Numbered from the stretch's first letter, positions 40,066 through 52,522 are shown. The stretch: 64,000 bases of DNA from Pyrenula massariospora (GCA_021030905.1 JAGFMI010000002.1:1426001-1490000), one strand, 5' to 3'. A program made the numbers and translations. The notes: generated from the letters alone by a model not told the origin.

Positions 40066-40493
<428 letters not shown>

Positions 40494-43400
40494 ACGCGTT
40501 CTCTCCTCACCGCCCCCTCTTAATCTTCACGACTTCCTCATCTCTCGCCTGCTACGCGTTACGGCAGGTTGGCTTTGCAATGGAGTGGAATGAATGGCAT
40601 GGGTTTTATGGTTGCTGGTGACCTGTATCATAGGACATATCAGCCGGGCGTGGCGTTGCACATTATGATTAGCTTGCGAGATGATACCTTCGGGTCTCGA
40701 TGGATGACAAGGTCGACCAATTCCATCGCATTCATCTTCTGTCTCTCCTCCGTCGCTTAATGGCTCTAAACATACGTAGTATCCATGTAAATGGCTCACC
40801 ACGTGCGGTGATGCCGTGTGCTCCGACACCGTTAGTAGCTTTCATACGCCTTCAGATGAAAATGCTTGCACAATCCAAGGCAGACAGGCGTTGAACCTAG
40901 GAAAATAAATTCGAATACAGCGTTCTGTTGGACCTGCCTTCTTGAGTGTACCGTTCCGTCCTCCCTCACGGCTAAGATCGGAACATGCATGAGAAAGAAG
41001 TTGAGAACGAGAATAGGGCACTGATGGCTTGACAAAATTCTACTGCACAAATTCCAATATATTTCTGCGTAATTGGAGAGGATCGTAAACAATGCAAATA
41101 GTCTAGTCTAGCAACTAAATTAGACACGGTTTGACTGGATTACGGGGAGCTTACTGCTGCTCAGCTCAGCTCCAAGAACTATTGCGCGGCACCCAAGATG
41201 ATTTCTAAAACAAGCGCCTTGAAACATCACGCAAACGTAATTCAAATCCATGAATAGTTTAGAAACAGATGCTCTTTGATTTCCACATTTCCCCAAAGTG
41301 GCAGTTGTTCCCGTGCAGAATAAGCTCTTCTAAACGCCTCTTGCTTCAGCTAATGCGTGCCGCACATGTCCGTTGCGTACGAGAGATACCTAATTAGCTA
41401 GTACCACGTGTAGGAGATATTTTTCCGGCACACGTGTTGCCTGCTTGTGTTAGAAGGAGATGGCTTGCATTGGCGTAGGCAGAAGCCTCAGCTCCCTCGA
41501 TCTGCTTGTGTACCTCATGCATCTCCACACCGCCTTCGATGATGCCTCTTCTGGCCAGCAGTCCTCGAATGGTTTCTTGTTCTTCATTAGCTTGTAATGC
41601 CAGCAGCCATTAGCTATGTCCTCGAAGGCGAAAGGTACCGACGCAGCTGAGAAAAGTATCGCCTTCTGCGCGTAAACTAATCAGACACCACTGCTGGACA
41701 CGCCGATTCCCATCGGCCGATGCGTCGGCTTTTGCAGCTGTGTTTGTATCAACTCCAGCGAGGTAAATTGCATCTTCAGGTACGGATTCTGCAGATTCCG
41801 TGACCACACAGCTGAGAAACACATGGTGAATCTCGGAGGATGCGTTTTAGCTGCCGCAGCGGGCCACGTTTGGGGGTCGATCTGGCTGTCTCTGCTTATG
41901 CCTGCCTAAAGCGGGTGTAGGCGCACGTGGCACGCTGCGTTCTTCTGCAGGAAGGGCATCTTATTCCCAGAGGCGGAAGCCGGCGCACTGAGCCTTGTCA
42001 AGCTCTCTCTTCATTGGATGCGGTCGCTGACTCTGCTGCAGCTACACATAGAACACGACGGAAGGTTGCGGCTCGGTTAATGAATCTGGCTTTTAATCTG
42101 GGGAAAAGCTTACGGTCCTCGGGCTAGCGCAGATCCCTTCGATGCCCGCCGATGAGTGGACCACAGATTCCAGGCTCGAGGCTCAGCTCCCACCAGGCCG
42201 GGCCCGACCCAGGCACAGATGATTTTTTTTCGTCAATCGGCTCACTCCTGGCTACTACTGAGCCTCATAAGGCCACGAATCATACGATATGTGGTACGAT
42301 CTTGGTAAGGTACCCAAACTATTGCGAGGCAGTCACCAGACCCGCGAGACACGCCTCCTATTTGGAAAAGTTAGTTCAACACGACGGCTCCGCCTAGGCC
42401 AGATCGCATTGTCCAGCTATCCTTAGCATTTATTGAAAATTGTGGGAAACTTGGCTGGCTTGCGTCGGCCAGCCACGGTGTGAGTGGTGGTGGTCGTCGC
42501 TCGACTCATACGATACGACCGCGCCTATACTTGAGGCTAAGCAGCATTGTACGGTCACAAGCAATTAGTGTATCGGCTTCGACTACCTATTCCTGTAGTT
42601 CCATTGCAACTAGATTGAAATTAAAAAGTATTGTCTGTCTGAATTGACTCACGTGGGATACCCGATGTGGCAATCCGAGGCGTATGACTGCAGGGCGAGT
42701 CACCTCAGCTGCGCGCAATGAGACGAGCAGTGCAAAGTAGCGAGCAGGGCCAGCGCTTGCCCACGGAAACTGGTCGCCAAGCGATCTCAGGCTCACCAGC
42801 CACGTCTTGCGGGCTGTGGCTTAGCAGGTGTGGCTTCAGCAGGTTGTGTTGTGGGGATTCCAAAACCCAGGCGAGTCTGGTAGCAGAGCATGCTGATGTT
42901 GTCGGGTGCAAAATTCGAACGGCTATTGAAAAGAAAAAGAGGGCAGGAATGGGGGCGATTATTTTTGGAAACAGAGACCATGAGGGTGGGATTGGCAGCG
43001 TCCATGTAACGGCCGTCGGAAGAACGATGCAGCGAAAAAGAAGCTCGACTGGGAGGGCGCCATCATTGGCCCGTCGGTGATAATCCGGTCAGACTCGGTA
43101 GGGCGAGGGATGGCGGTGATTGGGGGATGGCTGCCCTACGAGTCGGTAGCATGGGCCGAGACCAGTGGACGGCGGAGAAAGAGGAGCGAAAACTCTGCTA
43201 GGGTTGCGCAGGACACCCCCCCAGCCACAGCCGCTAATCCATTCCAGGCCATACGTCTTCCATGCAGCTTCCAGAATCATCATGCAACCTTGCCAAGAGG
43301 CCTCCCTCCCGGCATCCCGGCGACCTCCTGCTCGCGACGTCATAAGGGTCCCGGGGCCTCCATTACGCGAGATGTATACCCAAGGACCGCACATTCATCC

Positions 43401-43698
43401 GCCCAACAAAGCGGCCGCTACACTCGCTGCACATCCCTCGAAGATAAACCAACCCTTTCATTTATCTCCAGGCTGTTCGCTTTGTTCTCCATCCCTCAAA
43501 TCGCTACGTCCTATCGCTATACGTCATTTTTAGCTTCTTCATCTCCTGTCCACACCCTCCCTTTCGCCGGGTGTGCCGTTGTCTCCGAGGTCTTCCACAA
43601 CATTCCACCCCGGCTTTGCAACAATTTTTATTGCTCAGCTCATCCAGGAACATCTCGGTCGACTCTAGACGGATCGCGCAGGAACTTATAAGGTAGTG
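40494..43698. other. 3.2-kb region without recognisable gene
   Basis: Base composition is ordinary (not the AT desert at the right end), yet no frame on either strand gives a recognisable protein or convincing splice structure. It should contain the H4 3' UTR and the upstream region of the Rpn4-like factor. Frames such as 43077-43691 read as Ser/Arg/Pro-rich chance sequence. No tRNA, repeat or transposon ends were seen. It may hold a long promoter, non-coding RNA or gene remnants. Confidence 0.4.
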
Positions 43699-43707
43699 TT
43701 TGCCACC
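43699..43707 (-). promoter_or_regulatory. Proteasome-associated control element (PACE)
   Basis: The plus strand reads TTTGCCACC, the exact complement of GGTGGCAAA, the yeast Rpn4 binding site. It lies 197 bases before the start codon of the Rpn4-like gene. A 9-mer is expected by chance on either strand within 1 kb about 0.8% of the time. Confidence 0.5.
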
Positions 43708-43903
43708 CAGATCGTACCCATTTTCCCGCGTTAACCCTTACCCAAACCATCCACTGACGCTTACCTCGTGTTAGACTGTGTGCTTACGACCAACCCTCAC
43801 CTCACCTCACGCTAGAATCATCACACCACCCCCTCGCCCTATCTATAACATCTTGTATTGATCCTGAACTATATACATCCATCTTCCCCATACTTGACCG
43901 TCG

Positions 43904-45760
43904 ATGCAATCAGTCTCCCCGCCACCTTTGCAGCCAGGGATAAGAGTACAACACTCAACCCCATCACCCGGCATTGATTCGGCCAGTCTTTCGCAGGGCC
44001 GCGACATGCTCGGTCACACGCAATACATAAACAGTGACTGGAATTCGAGTGGTGCGCTGTTGAGTCCTGTCAATTTCCAGCGAAACGTTCCAGGATCGGC
44101 CAACAGGCATCACAAGCGTGCGTCGTCCGGCAGCTCCATCGCCAGTAACGGCCCGCCTTCGCCACTTGACAGCACTATATTATATCCTCAAATCGCCCAG
44201 TCCGATACGTCAGATTTTTCGCCTTCGCAGTACGATTCGCTCGAGAACATGTTCGCCACCCAGCAACACAGTCAGACAACAAAGTCTCTCCCCACACCCG
44301 TCAGTACTCCTACTCAGAACTCCTTTCTCCCCGCAGAGTATCAAAACCTCGGCTTCCCGTCGCAAAGCGGCTTGTCGTCGCAGGAGATTCAAGAGTTTAT
44401 GTCGGCCATGAAAAGGTCGCGGCCAGACATACCCGACGATGATGCTGCCTCGTATAGTTATTCTCAAGGCCACCATTCGGTGTCGAGCGTGAGCCACAAT
44501 TCGCCGGCGACACCACAGACGAATTACGAAGGCGACTTTGAAGAGCAGAAAATGATGATGAACACTGGTAAGGACTCCAGTCCCATCAATAGGTGGGTGG
44601 ACATATACTTACAATCCGATTCCACAGCTGCGTACGGTCATCAGATGCAAAACATGCAAATGTATCCTGACTCAAACTATGGGAGCATGCAAAATTCACC
44701 TATCCCGACGAACAACAAGATTCCCGGCCGACCAGCGCCGTTGAACACTCAATATCGTAAGATGATTTCCGATCGCTTACAGGCAGCAAATCAAGACCAC
44801 CTGCGGGCTCGAACACAGTCACCTGCGACGTCGTCTCCGCGAGACCGGTCGCCTTTCCGCCAGAACTCCCCCTGGATGGAGTCTTCGGTGGCTCAAGCGC
44901 AATTTAACCAAGCGATGAATCTTCAAGGTGGGGCAGCTGGCGGATCCATGATGATGGCTCCGCAACAGCAAAATGCACAGACCACCGAAACACCGAAAAC
45001 AATTTCTCCAAAAGACACGGTTCTCGAGTACCACGAAGAAGATTCCGCTTCGTCGCTATTTCCTGATCAGACAACCAACTTGCAGTTCCAGCCACGGCGT
45101 GAGAGTTCGAATTTCTCAAACTCTGGCTTCAGCACCAGTAGCCAATTTTACAGCAATGCATACTCGACACCGACTGGCATCCCTCAACAGTATCCAGGGT
45201 TCATAACTCAACAAAGCCGAACGACAAGTAATTTACAAAGATTGTCCGAACAGACACCCGACTTTCGCCCCGCTCTCACATCCATGGAGTCAACAGTCAG
45301 CGAACAGAGTCAAGAAGCCTTGACTTCCTCGCCACAGCAGGCTCGACGACCACAAGATACAAAGTCGGACAGCGGTACCTACACTTGCACTTATCATGGC
45401 TGCACCCACAGATTTGAGACGCAAGCGAAATTGCAAAAGCATAAGAGAGAAGCGCACAGACAAACTTCTCCGTCAGCGAGTCCCACTGCTCTTCGCAATT
45501 CACAAGCCGGTCCACACAAGTGTGAACGTATCAATCCCACCACGGGCAAACCTTGCAACTCGATCTTCTCAAGACCCTACGACCTCACCCGCCACGAAGA
45601 TACCATCCACAACGCAAGGAAACAAAAGGTGCGGTGTCATCTGTGCACTGAAGAGAAGACATTCTCAAGAAATGACGCCTTGACGAGACATATGCGACTC
45701 GTTCATCCGGATGTCGACTGGCCAGGGAAAACATCCAGGCGACGAGGAGGCCGCGATTAA
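43904..45760 (+). CDS. Rpn4-like C2H2 zinc-finger transcription factor
   Basis: The frame is open for 618 codons, but bases 44568..44627 look like a 60-nt intron (GTAAGG...CCACAG) with no in-frame stop; splicing (43904..44567, 44628..45760) gives 598 residues. The first 480 residues are Ser/Gln/Asn/Pro-rich and disordered with acidic patches, the layout of an activator. Three zinc-finger units lie at the C-terminus: YTCTYHGCTHRF...HKREAH, HKCERINPTTGKPCNSIF...HEDTIH, and VRCHLCTEEKTF...HMRLVH, followed by a basic tail. I recall this finger set from proteins annotated as Rpn4 in Aspergillus. Rpn4 activates proteasome subunit genes in yeast and is itself rapidly degraded. A PACE site upstream fits that identity. 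It could be another C2H2 factor. Confidence 0.78.
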   Translation: MQSVSPPPLQPGIRVQHSTPSPGIDSASLSQGRDMLGHTQYINSDWNSSGALLSPVNFQRNVPGSANRHHKRASSGSSIASNGPPSPLDSTILYPQIAQSDTSDFSPSQYDSLENMFATQQHSQTTKSLPTPVSTPTQNSFLPAEYQNLGFPSQSGLSSQEIQEFMSAMKRSRPDIPDDDAASYSYSQGHHSVSSVSHNSPATPQTNYEGDFEEQKMMMNTGKDSSPINRWVDIYLQSDSTAAYGHQMQNMQMYPDSNYGSMQNSPIPTNNKIPGRPAPLNTQYRKMISDRLQAANQDHLRARTQSPATSSPRDRSPFRQNSPWMESSVAQAQFNQAMNLQGGAAGGSMMMAPQQQNAQTTETPKTISPKDTVLEYHEEDSASSLFPDQTTNLQFQPRRESSNFSNSGFSTSSQFYSNAYSTPTGIPQQYPGFITQQSRTTSNLQRLSEQTPDFRPALTSMESTVSEQSQEALTSSPQQARRPQDTKSDSGTYTCTYHGCTHRFETQAKLQKHKREAHRQTSPSASPTALRNSQAGPHKCERINPTTGKPCNSIFSRPYDLTRHEDTIHNARKQKVRCHLCTEEKTFSRNDALTRHMRLVHPDVDWPGKTSRRRGGRD

Positions 45761-48700
45761 CCCGTCCCGGGTCGACAACTGCCCGCGGCGTCTAAATTGT
45801 TACTACTGTACTTTGTATTACACATGTTCATTACGAATTGTTGGTCAAGAGCAAGGAGAACCCTGGCATGATGATAATGATTATGTTTTTTAGCGTTGCG
45901 CCACCAAAATTGCTCTCTACTTCCCGCACTCCAATTTGATGATTTTTTCAAAAAGTAATTTAAGGTTGATCAGAATGGCATTTAGCGTATGATTTTTCAG
46001 GGAGGCAATGGGCTTTGAATCGACGTTCCCTTTCTATATCAATGGGCTTTGCATAGTGCTGGCGTTGAACATCACCGGTCAGATGCATTTGTCACAGATA
46101 CCATTCACGTTGGTGTGAACTGTTCGACTAGGTGTGGACGGCATGGTCTGGAGAAAGGATTGTCATGACTGTATTCTAATGAAGCTTTGATTATAGAGCA
46201 GCGCTCAGCTTACCTCTAATGCTCCTATTCTCATTCACACCGCTACTCTATTTTCCCAGACCCGTATCCTGAATCCGTGCTTCCTCGCGTGACATTTGAC
46301 AGTTGGCGGTGGCCACGGCGCCTGGTGTCTTCCTGGTGTCACAGAACCCCAGAAATATCCATGACTAACACCTATAGCATCCCCTTCCAGCATTGCCCCT
46401 GACTAGAGCTAAGAGCTAACCTCCTGCGCTTGTAAGTATTTGCCAATTTGAGCCTCATACACGAGGCTCTCCCCAATGACGCCTTTTCCACCTGATCACG
46501 ACGTTTCATCTTCTCCATCCCACGTATTCACAGACTTTGTCCATCTCAACACCACCTTCCTCAACAAGCCAAGCGCTCCTCAAAGCTCTTGCGGGAGCGT
46601 CAGCGTCCCCTCCGCCCTATGAACAAAAATCGTTCACGATCACGAGCCATTCTTCCAGCAAGTTCAGCCTTGTGTCTTAACGTCAAGCAAAAAATAGCAC
46701 CGTGCATGATCCATTGGAAACTAGCTCGCGAATCAATCCCAAAGGACTACGAATGTGCCAAGAGATGGCGACGCACTGCATCAGCATTGCAGAAAGCCAT
46801 TGCATCTCCGGTGATTCCAAGACAGGCATCTTGGATTGGGCGGGAATACCACCATGGCGTTGATGGTTCCGGGGGGGCCAGGTTGCGTTTGCCCAGGACG
46901 CTGGTCCGGTGTGACTTGCCAAGCCGGTGCAGTCGGTTATCGCGGCCAAGGATTGGATGGGCGGTGCTGCGCCTCGCAGGGGGTGGACGCGGTGAGAAGA
47001 TTAATGGTAAAAGCGGACCGACGAGCCTTATCTGGGGGGACGCTGTTTACCTAAGGCTGTCCGGGTGTGTGACCAAGCTGAGTAAAAGGAAGAAACATCG
47101 TGGGATGAGATGACGGGCGGTTTGGGTTCCGCACCGAGCGCAGAATGGGCCCTTTTAGGTCTTGCTTGGTAAGAGTTTCTATTCTCTGCCGTCTCCCATG
47201 TTGTTTGTCTCCATCCTCGGTCCTCGTTTCTTCTGACGCATGCAGAGAACAAAAGGACACGTCCCCCGGATGCCAATCCATCCCTCTCAGGAGTAGCGCC
47301 GCGGATATACCGGCGCACGTTCGGAGGCTCGGCGACTTCACCGGATAGCGGCTTTTGGTCTTGTCTTTGCCCAACGTCGCGTCTGCCACCCCCTTGAACA
47401 GAACCTGCCCGCCTTTTTGCAGCATTCATCGCTACGGATTCTGCGGAGGGACATCGCCACGCCGAAAAATCTTGGTGGCGTCAGGGGTCACTTTTCGCGA
47501 CATTTTAGCAAGGAGAAGGCTCCAGAAATGTCTGGAAGAGTCGGAGACCAGAGGAAAGAGGCACGCGTCCAAAGCAGGGCAAGCAGAGGCGAGAGGCAAA
47601 ACTCTCGCCGAGCAAGAGAATTGATAGGACGCTGATTCGACCGTACGAATGGCTGTGCCAAAGCGAAGGATTGAAGGTTGATGCGGACATATGTCAAAAA
47701 GAGGACAATGGTATCCTTATATCAAAGGGTGGGTCTCCAGGATCTTCGGTTCGGTCCTCGTTTTTGGCAGAGCCACTATCACTTCCACAGCCATGGCTTT
47801 GGGACGCGGATTAATAACTCGCTTGGGGGGGTGGGTCCGCTGTTCGGCCGTTTCAGCAATGGACGCCTGACCATCAAGAGAGCAGCTGGGTTGGGCCATC
47901 GTGAGTTCTGTCCATGGGATATTGTGCGCCACAGCGACGTGACTGGGTTTGGGATGCCTCGAGCCTTGTTTGCGCCCTCCAATCACCCTCTTTCCTCCCT
48001 ATTCTCCTTTCACATGTCTCTCAATTCTCCCTCTTCGTTTCATTACTCCGAAAATGCAAGCATGCCAGAGCCCCCCTGAGCCCATGGTTCCTGAAGCCTG
48101 TCTCTGAAGCGTATCATACGTTCCCGTCGACCCATCACAATGTCATACATTGCGCTATCCCCAAGCTGTTCAGCCCCTTTATATTGCTTAGCCGAGGTTT
48201 CTTCGTTTAAGGGTATAGGCTGAGGACGCTACGGCCTTTCAAATGGCGTCGTCGGCCTTGCAAGAGTCCACACCATCTGAAAGGCAATCTACACTTGTAT
48301 TACACTTAAACGTCTCCTTGAAAAGACACAAATCCTTAAGCTTGACCAGATAGTTCCCGCCAGAGATGTTCCATGACGCAGCGACAGATAGGCTCCGACG
48401 TTTCTTCATTATACGTCTAGGGTAGTATTTAACAGCATCGAGCCAAGTAACCAAAGTCAATATCCTCACTAGCTCGAGATCACTAAAACGTACAGTAGCA
48501 GGCTGTCAAGGTCGGCCCACGACCTTACTCCCTCCTATTTCACCCTCTATCCTCAGCGTAATATTTTCCTACGATTCAGAAATCCTGTGCAACTTTCTAC
48601 GGCCAGTATGCCGGGTAGCCTGCCAATTCAAGTCCCGCAATGATTCAAGCCTTGTTCTAAAAATGAGACAGCCTTTTCTGTCCCTCGACTGCTGTTCTCG

Positions 48701-50293
48701 TAGTTACATGCCAGATGCCTCTCTGAAATTGGCTTACTCTACGAAACAATTACTCACTCTCGAAGATGAATCAAAAAGTTTCGATGCCGGCACTTCCTTC
48801 CCCATTGGATCTGCGGACCACAGCCAACGTTTCAAGCTCTCGTCGCGTCTGATCTACTGTGTACAACACCGAACGCAATATTATATGTCGTGGCTTCTAG
48901 TTCGGAAGAACTAAGGGAACTGGGGCGCTCTTTTCTTCCCCTACCGTCTGTTCCTTCCCAATTGATGCAAAGGCACTGAGTCGATGACCAAGTGCGGTTC
49001 AGTCGTAAGCACCCACACGACGTCCTCCTACATTTTCTTTCTTCTTCTCTTCGCCAGGTATTCGCCGAGAACCACTCTCGAAGCCTATCGAAATAATGGG
49101 CAGTCCGAACTTTTCCGACAAGATTGCCAATGGCGCTTACAGGCAGAATAGAGCTCATAGCCAAGAAGGAGCTATACAAGCTCCCACAGTCTCCATTGTC
49201 GACGATCCACTAAATTCTCTACCAATACCCCTCTTGTTGCAAGTACAGCGAATCTATATTATCATTCTCGACCTACAGACCCTTCATATTCCACGACCTT
49301 GTCGGAGCTGCCGTAAGCTCCAGCCTTGTTTCCATACCAGCACGTGCAGTCTGGGTCATCAGTGGCCGGCAGAATGATTTCTAAGGCGTAAGCTTCGGCA
49401 CGGATGGGCAGCAATGTACGAATGCGGAAGCGACGTGTATGGCGACGAACAGCCATAACTTACTTAATGATCCCTTCGATGACAGATTATAAAAGTACAC
49501 AAGACACTGAGACAATCGAAAACGCTTTACAGAGAGTAGGCTTCGACCGATCCAAAATGGAACCGAAATGTACTGATCTGTACGGCTACAATTGCAAGAG
49601 ATTCCACAGTCGACATTCATGCAAGTCTTTGTCGCATTACCTCATTCAATTAAATTGATCACTTCAGGATCTCGTCATAATATCCTCATACTCGACACGA
49701 ATGCTGAATCCGTTGTTCACCCTGGTATAGGCGTCAAAAGCCTGAGACTGTGCCCGCATTTTTAATTGGTGGCTTCTGATACACCCGCATAGAGCAAGAT
49801 TATGAAAATGGATTTCGGCAGAATAGCTCAGTTATGATGAGGAGTCCATTTGGACAGGCTCTAAAGGTGCCTATCTCCTCGTCTTCCCTCCAGTAACCTT
49901 TTCCGTGTGTGGAGATGCGATTGTATCTTTCTCTACAAATGCAATTGCTTTGTAGAATGATGCGAGTGCAGTGCATATTACCAGCCTTTCAAATCGAGGC
50001 TCCAGCACGTGGTCGGAAGCCATGACGTAGCCAGTAAGCTTTGAATTCGGCAGAGGAGTTCAGATAATTTGTCTTGACAGGCTTTTTAGGCGTCGGTGGG
50101 ACGCCACTGAAAAGGGTTGGATCCCTGCACAACAATACAAAATCCTCTACTAAGATGGCCGTGTAGCTCGCTGCCTTCCAATGTGAAGGTGATTTTCATA
50201 ATAGCACATCAAGCTTTTATCGTCCACCATTATAGAGGTAATATGTCCCACGATTTTGCGAGATAATTACATAGTCAATATCTTATAAAACTC
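45761..50293. other. 4.5-kb region without recognisable gene
   Basis: This holds the 3' UTR of the Rpn4-like gene and the 3' flank of the phosphatase. Frames such as 46589-47113, 47051-47425 and 47678-48079 have Arg/Ser/Cys-rich, low-plausibility composition and no family features. Around 49262-49620 minus-strand frames hint at a small Cys-containing protein with a hydrophobic start, but no coherent model emerges. No tRNA, rRNA, LTR or terminal inverted repeat was seen. Composition is ordinary. Confidence 0.4.
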
Positions 50294-51682
50294 TTATCTG
50301 GTCCCTGGCATAGGGGTTACCACCGTGTAATTACACGTCGGACAGCTCGTATGCGTGTCCGGCGTCGCAGGATACCAGTCTAACCCATACGTCGCGTTCA
50401 GCGTCACTCGTCCCACCACATCCCCATCCTCGAGCCTAATCCACGTCTCAACTTCATAATCCTGGAGCGTAGACTCGCTCACGAGGACTTGCCGAGAACC
50501 CCGCGTCCAGGTCCCGTAGCCGCCGTAGCCAGAGTGTTGCCCGAAACAGAGGTTGACGCCGTTGCCGGCGACGGTCATGCCGGGGAGCAAGGTGTCCCAC
50601 TTGTAGCACCAGGTGTCGCCGTGGTCGTGGCCGGAGAAGAGCGCCATGAGGCCCGGGGTGGAAGTGATGGCCTGCATGAAGGCGGTATCTTGGCCTCCAT
50701 ATTCGCAGGAGCCGTCGTTGGTGCCGTCCGGACACCAGCCTTGTGCTTGTTGGGCCAGGATATAGTCGTCGTTTATGCCCGGTTGGTGGTTTGGGGATAC
50801 GCCGGCTTCGGTTTGGAGGGCTTGAGACGCGTTTGTAGGGATGTGCACGAAGGCTAGGGAAGGAATGATCTTGTCGTATGCTAATGTTAGGTCAGCGTTA
50901 GTCTGCTTAAACCAATTTACGACGCTGGTGTCGACCCAGTCCGGCTGGCCGATTTGGTCACCAAAGGCGTTCAGCTGCTGGTAGTAGACGCCACCGCGGC
51001 TATCGAAGAACCAAAGAAGAAGTTCTGGAGCACAGAGTTGCGTATTAGTACAGCTGCTGCCGTAGACCGGAAGGTAATAATTGGAGACTCCCGAGTCAAC
51101 GCCAAACACCATCTGTGTAGTTCTTGCATTCGGCCATAAGCGCTCTCGGGCCAGTATATCCTCACGGGAAAGATTGTACTGGCTGTCATGGTTGCCGTAG
51201 GTAGAGGCCCAGGTCAACCCACGTGACACGAGCGGTCCGACGATCTGGTCGATATACACAGTGCTATTCTCGAGATAGGCGTTTTCTCCTGTAATGAGAT
51301 CGCCATTCAGAACCACGAGCTGCTGCAGTTCTGCGTCGAGAATCCCATTCATCACAATGACGGAGTTGAAATCCTGCTGTGGTCCCCATTGGTCCCAAGC
51401 ATCTGCAAGTCTGTTAGCGGTGGTTGCTGCATATCGAAGGTATCTACGCATACTTTCACCAAAATGCAAGTCTTCAAAAATGCTGATCTGAAATGTTCCA
51501 GTATCCGTAAATCTTAGCGGCGCAGCAGCATTCTGGTTTCGCCGAGGCAGTACAGCTGCCAGACCCAGTACACCAAAGATCACCGTTCCAGAGAGTGCAC
51601 ACCACATCCTAATGAGCCTGCGTCTCTCCTCCGTATAAAGTAGCTCCGCCCAGCGGGGCTCGCGCTGGCTTGGGGAGAGCAT
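50294..51682 (-). CDS. Calcineurin-like metallophosphatase (Dcr2/purple acid type)
   Basis: The 462-codon open frame includes a probable 51-nt intron (51453..51403, GTATGC...TTGCAG) that has no stop; splicing 51682..51454 to 51402..50294 gives 445 residues and restores the family string FEDLHFGENAWDQWGP. Residues 26-46 form one membrane helix or signal anchor after a basic N-terminus. Metal-binding motifs follow in order: DLH in FEDLHFGE, GD in VVLNGDLITGEN, GNHD in TYGNHDSQ, a distal His in LAFVHIP, and GHDH in LFSGHDHGD. Many Cys and Asn-X-Ser/Thr sites in the C-terminal half suggest a luminal or extracellular enzyme. Family members include yeast Dcr2; the substrate here is unknown. Confidence 0.88.
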   Translation of the reverse strand: MLSPSQREPRWAELLYTEERRRLIRMWCALSGTVIFGVLGLAAVLPRRNQNAAAPLRFTDTGTFQISIFEDLHFGESMRRYLRYAATTANRLADAWDQWGPQQDFNSVIVMNGILDAELQQLVVLNGDLITGENAYLENSTVYIDQIVGPLVSRGLTWASTYGNHDSQYNLSREDILARERLWPNARTTQMVFGVDSGVSNYYLPVYGSSCTNTQLCAPELLLWFFDSRGGVYYQQLNAFGDQIGQPDWVDTSVVNWFKQTNADLTLAYDKIIPSLAFVHIPTNASQALQTEAGVSPNHQPGINDDYILAQQAQGWCPDGTNDGSCEYGGQDTAFMQAITSTPGLMALFSGHDHGDTWCYKWDTLLPGMTVAGNGVNLCFGQHSGYGGYGTWTRGSRQVLVSESTLQDYEVETWIRLEDGDVVGRVTLNATYGLDWYPATPDTHTSCPTCNYTVVTPMPGTR

Positions 51683-52522
51683 CTTTTATACACTGGAGGT
51701 CCCATCGCACCAGAAATTTCGTCACCTGATCTAACCTGCTAGGGTGGCAATGCACCGTGGTAAGAATGTGGGCTACCTATAGAAAAATTGGATATTGTAA
51801 GGGATAGTAATCCCTGGTCCGAGGACGAGCCACTTGTGCGGCTCAGGCACGCAACGTGAACGGTCACCAGTGTTTGACATGCAGGGAAAACAGGCAGATG
51901 AGGGACAAGGGGTGCAAACAACGCAGAATTACTGGAAGCATAGTTAAAGGTCATCCGTTCAGCAACCAGATAAGCTCCGCGTGCTCAGTACCAAACTAAA
52001 CCCCACCAGGAGCAACGCCTCCGAGCAAGTTTTTCCTCTCCGAAGGTGAGATCACGTGATATCAAAACTTCCCGCCTCGGCAAAGGGCGTTAGCAGCCAT
52101 CCCTGGCCTCTTAATTCGGCTTCCTATGAAGGAAGGTCGTCACTTATCAACCCCGCTCTTCCAAATGGGAGCTTCGAGAAATGAAGCGGAAGCGAACCCC
52201 CTCGAATCGGTACCTATCCAGAGATCCATTACTTAGATCTCCATGTTTTCAGGCCTGCCAGGTCCGAACTAAGCTCGATGGCCTGGAGCGATCTTCTTGC
52301 CGCAGCAGTCATCCATGCTGCCTACAGGCGATATGCTAGGTTCATACAGGCAGCTAGGGCTATTAGGTGCAGGGACGATGATGAAAGCTACTTTAAAAGA
52401 CAAGACATCTCCTGTCTGACCTCCAGTCACTCGTTGCCGTCGCCGTCGCTGTTGCTCACGCTTGCTGCCCATTCTTGAACAACAGCAGGCTGGGCATACA
52501 TTCGCTCATAACTACTTTCAAG
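51683..52522. promoter_or_regulatory. Divergent region between phosphatase and peptidase
   Basis: About 840 bases between opposed start codons. GGTGGCAAT at 51743-51751 is one base off a PACE site and probably chance. Open frames at 52269-52478 on both strands have no family features. Confidence 0.35.

Noticed and set aside
43904-45760. Crz1 (calcineurin-responsive factor) as the identity of the C2H2 gene
   Set aside because: Crz1 fingers have a different sequence and spacing; the finger set here (RPYDLTRHEDTIH, CTEEKTFSRNDALTRH) fits the Rpn4-annotated family better.
46589-47113. 174-codon plus-strand open frame
   Set aside because: No family resemblance, and other frames overlap it on the opposite strand with equal length. 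Treated as chance.
49262-49620. Possible small secreted Cys-containing protein on the minus strand
   Set aside because: A hydrophobic segment and several cysteines occur in different frames, but no start, signal peptide and splice combination gives a coherent protein.
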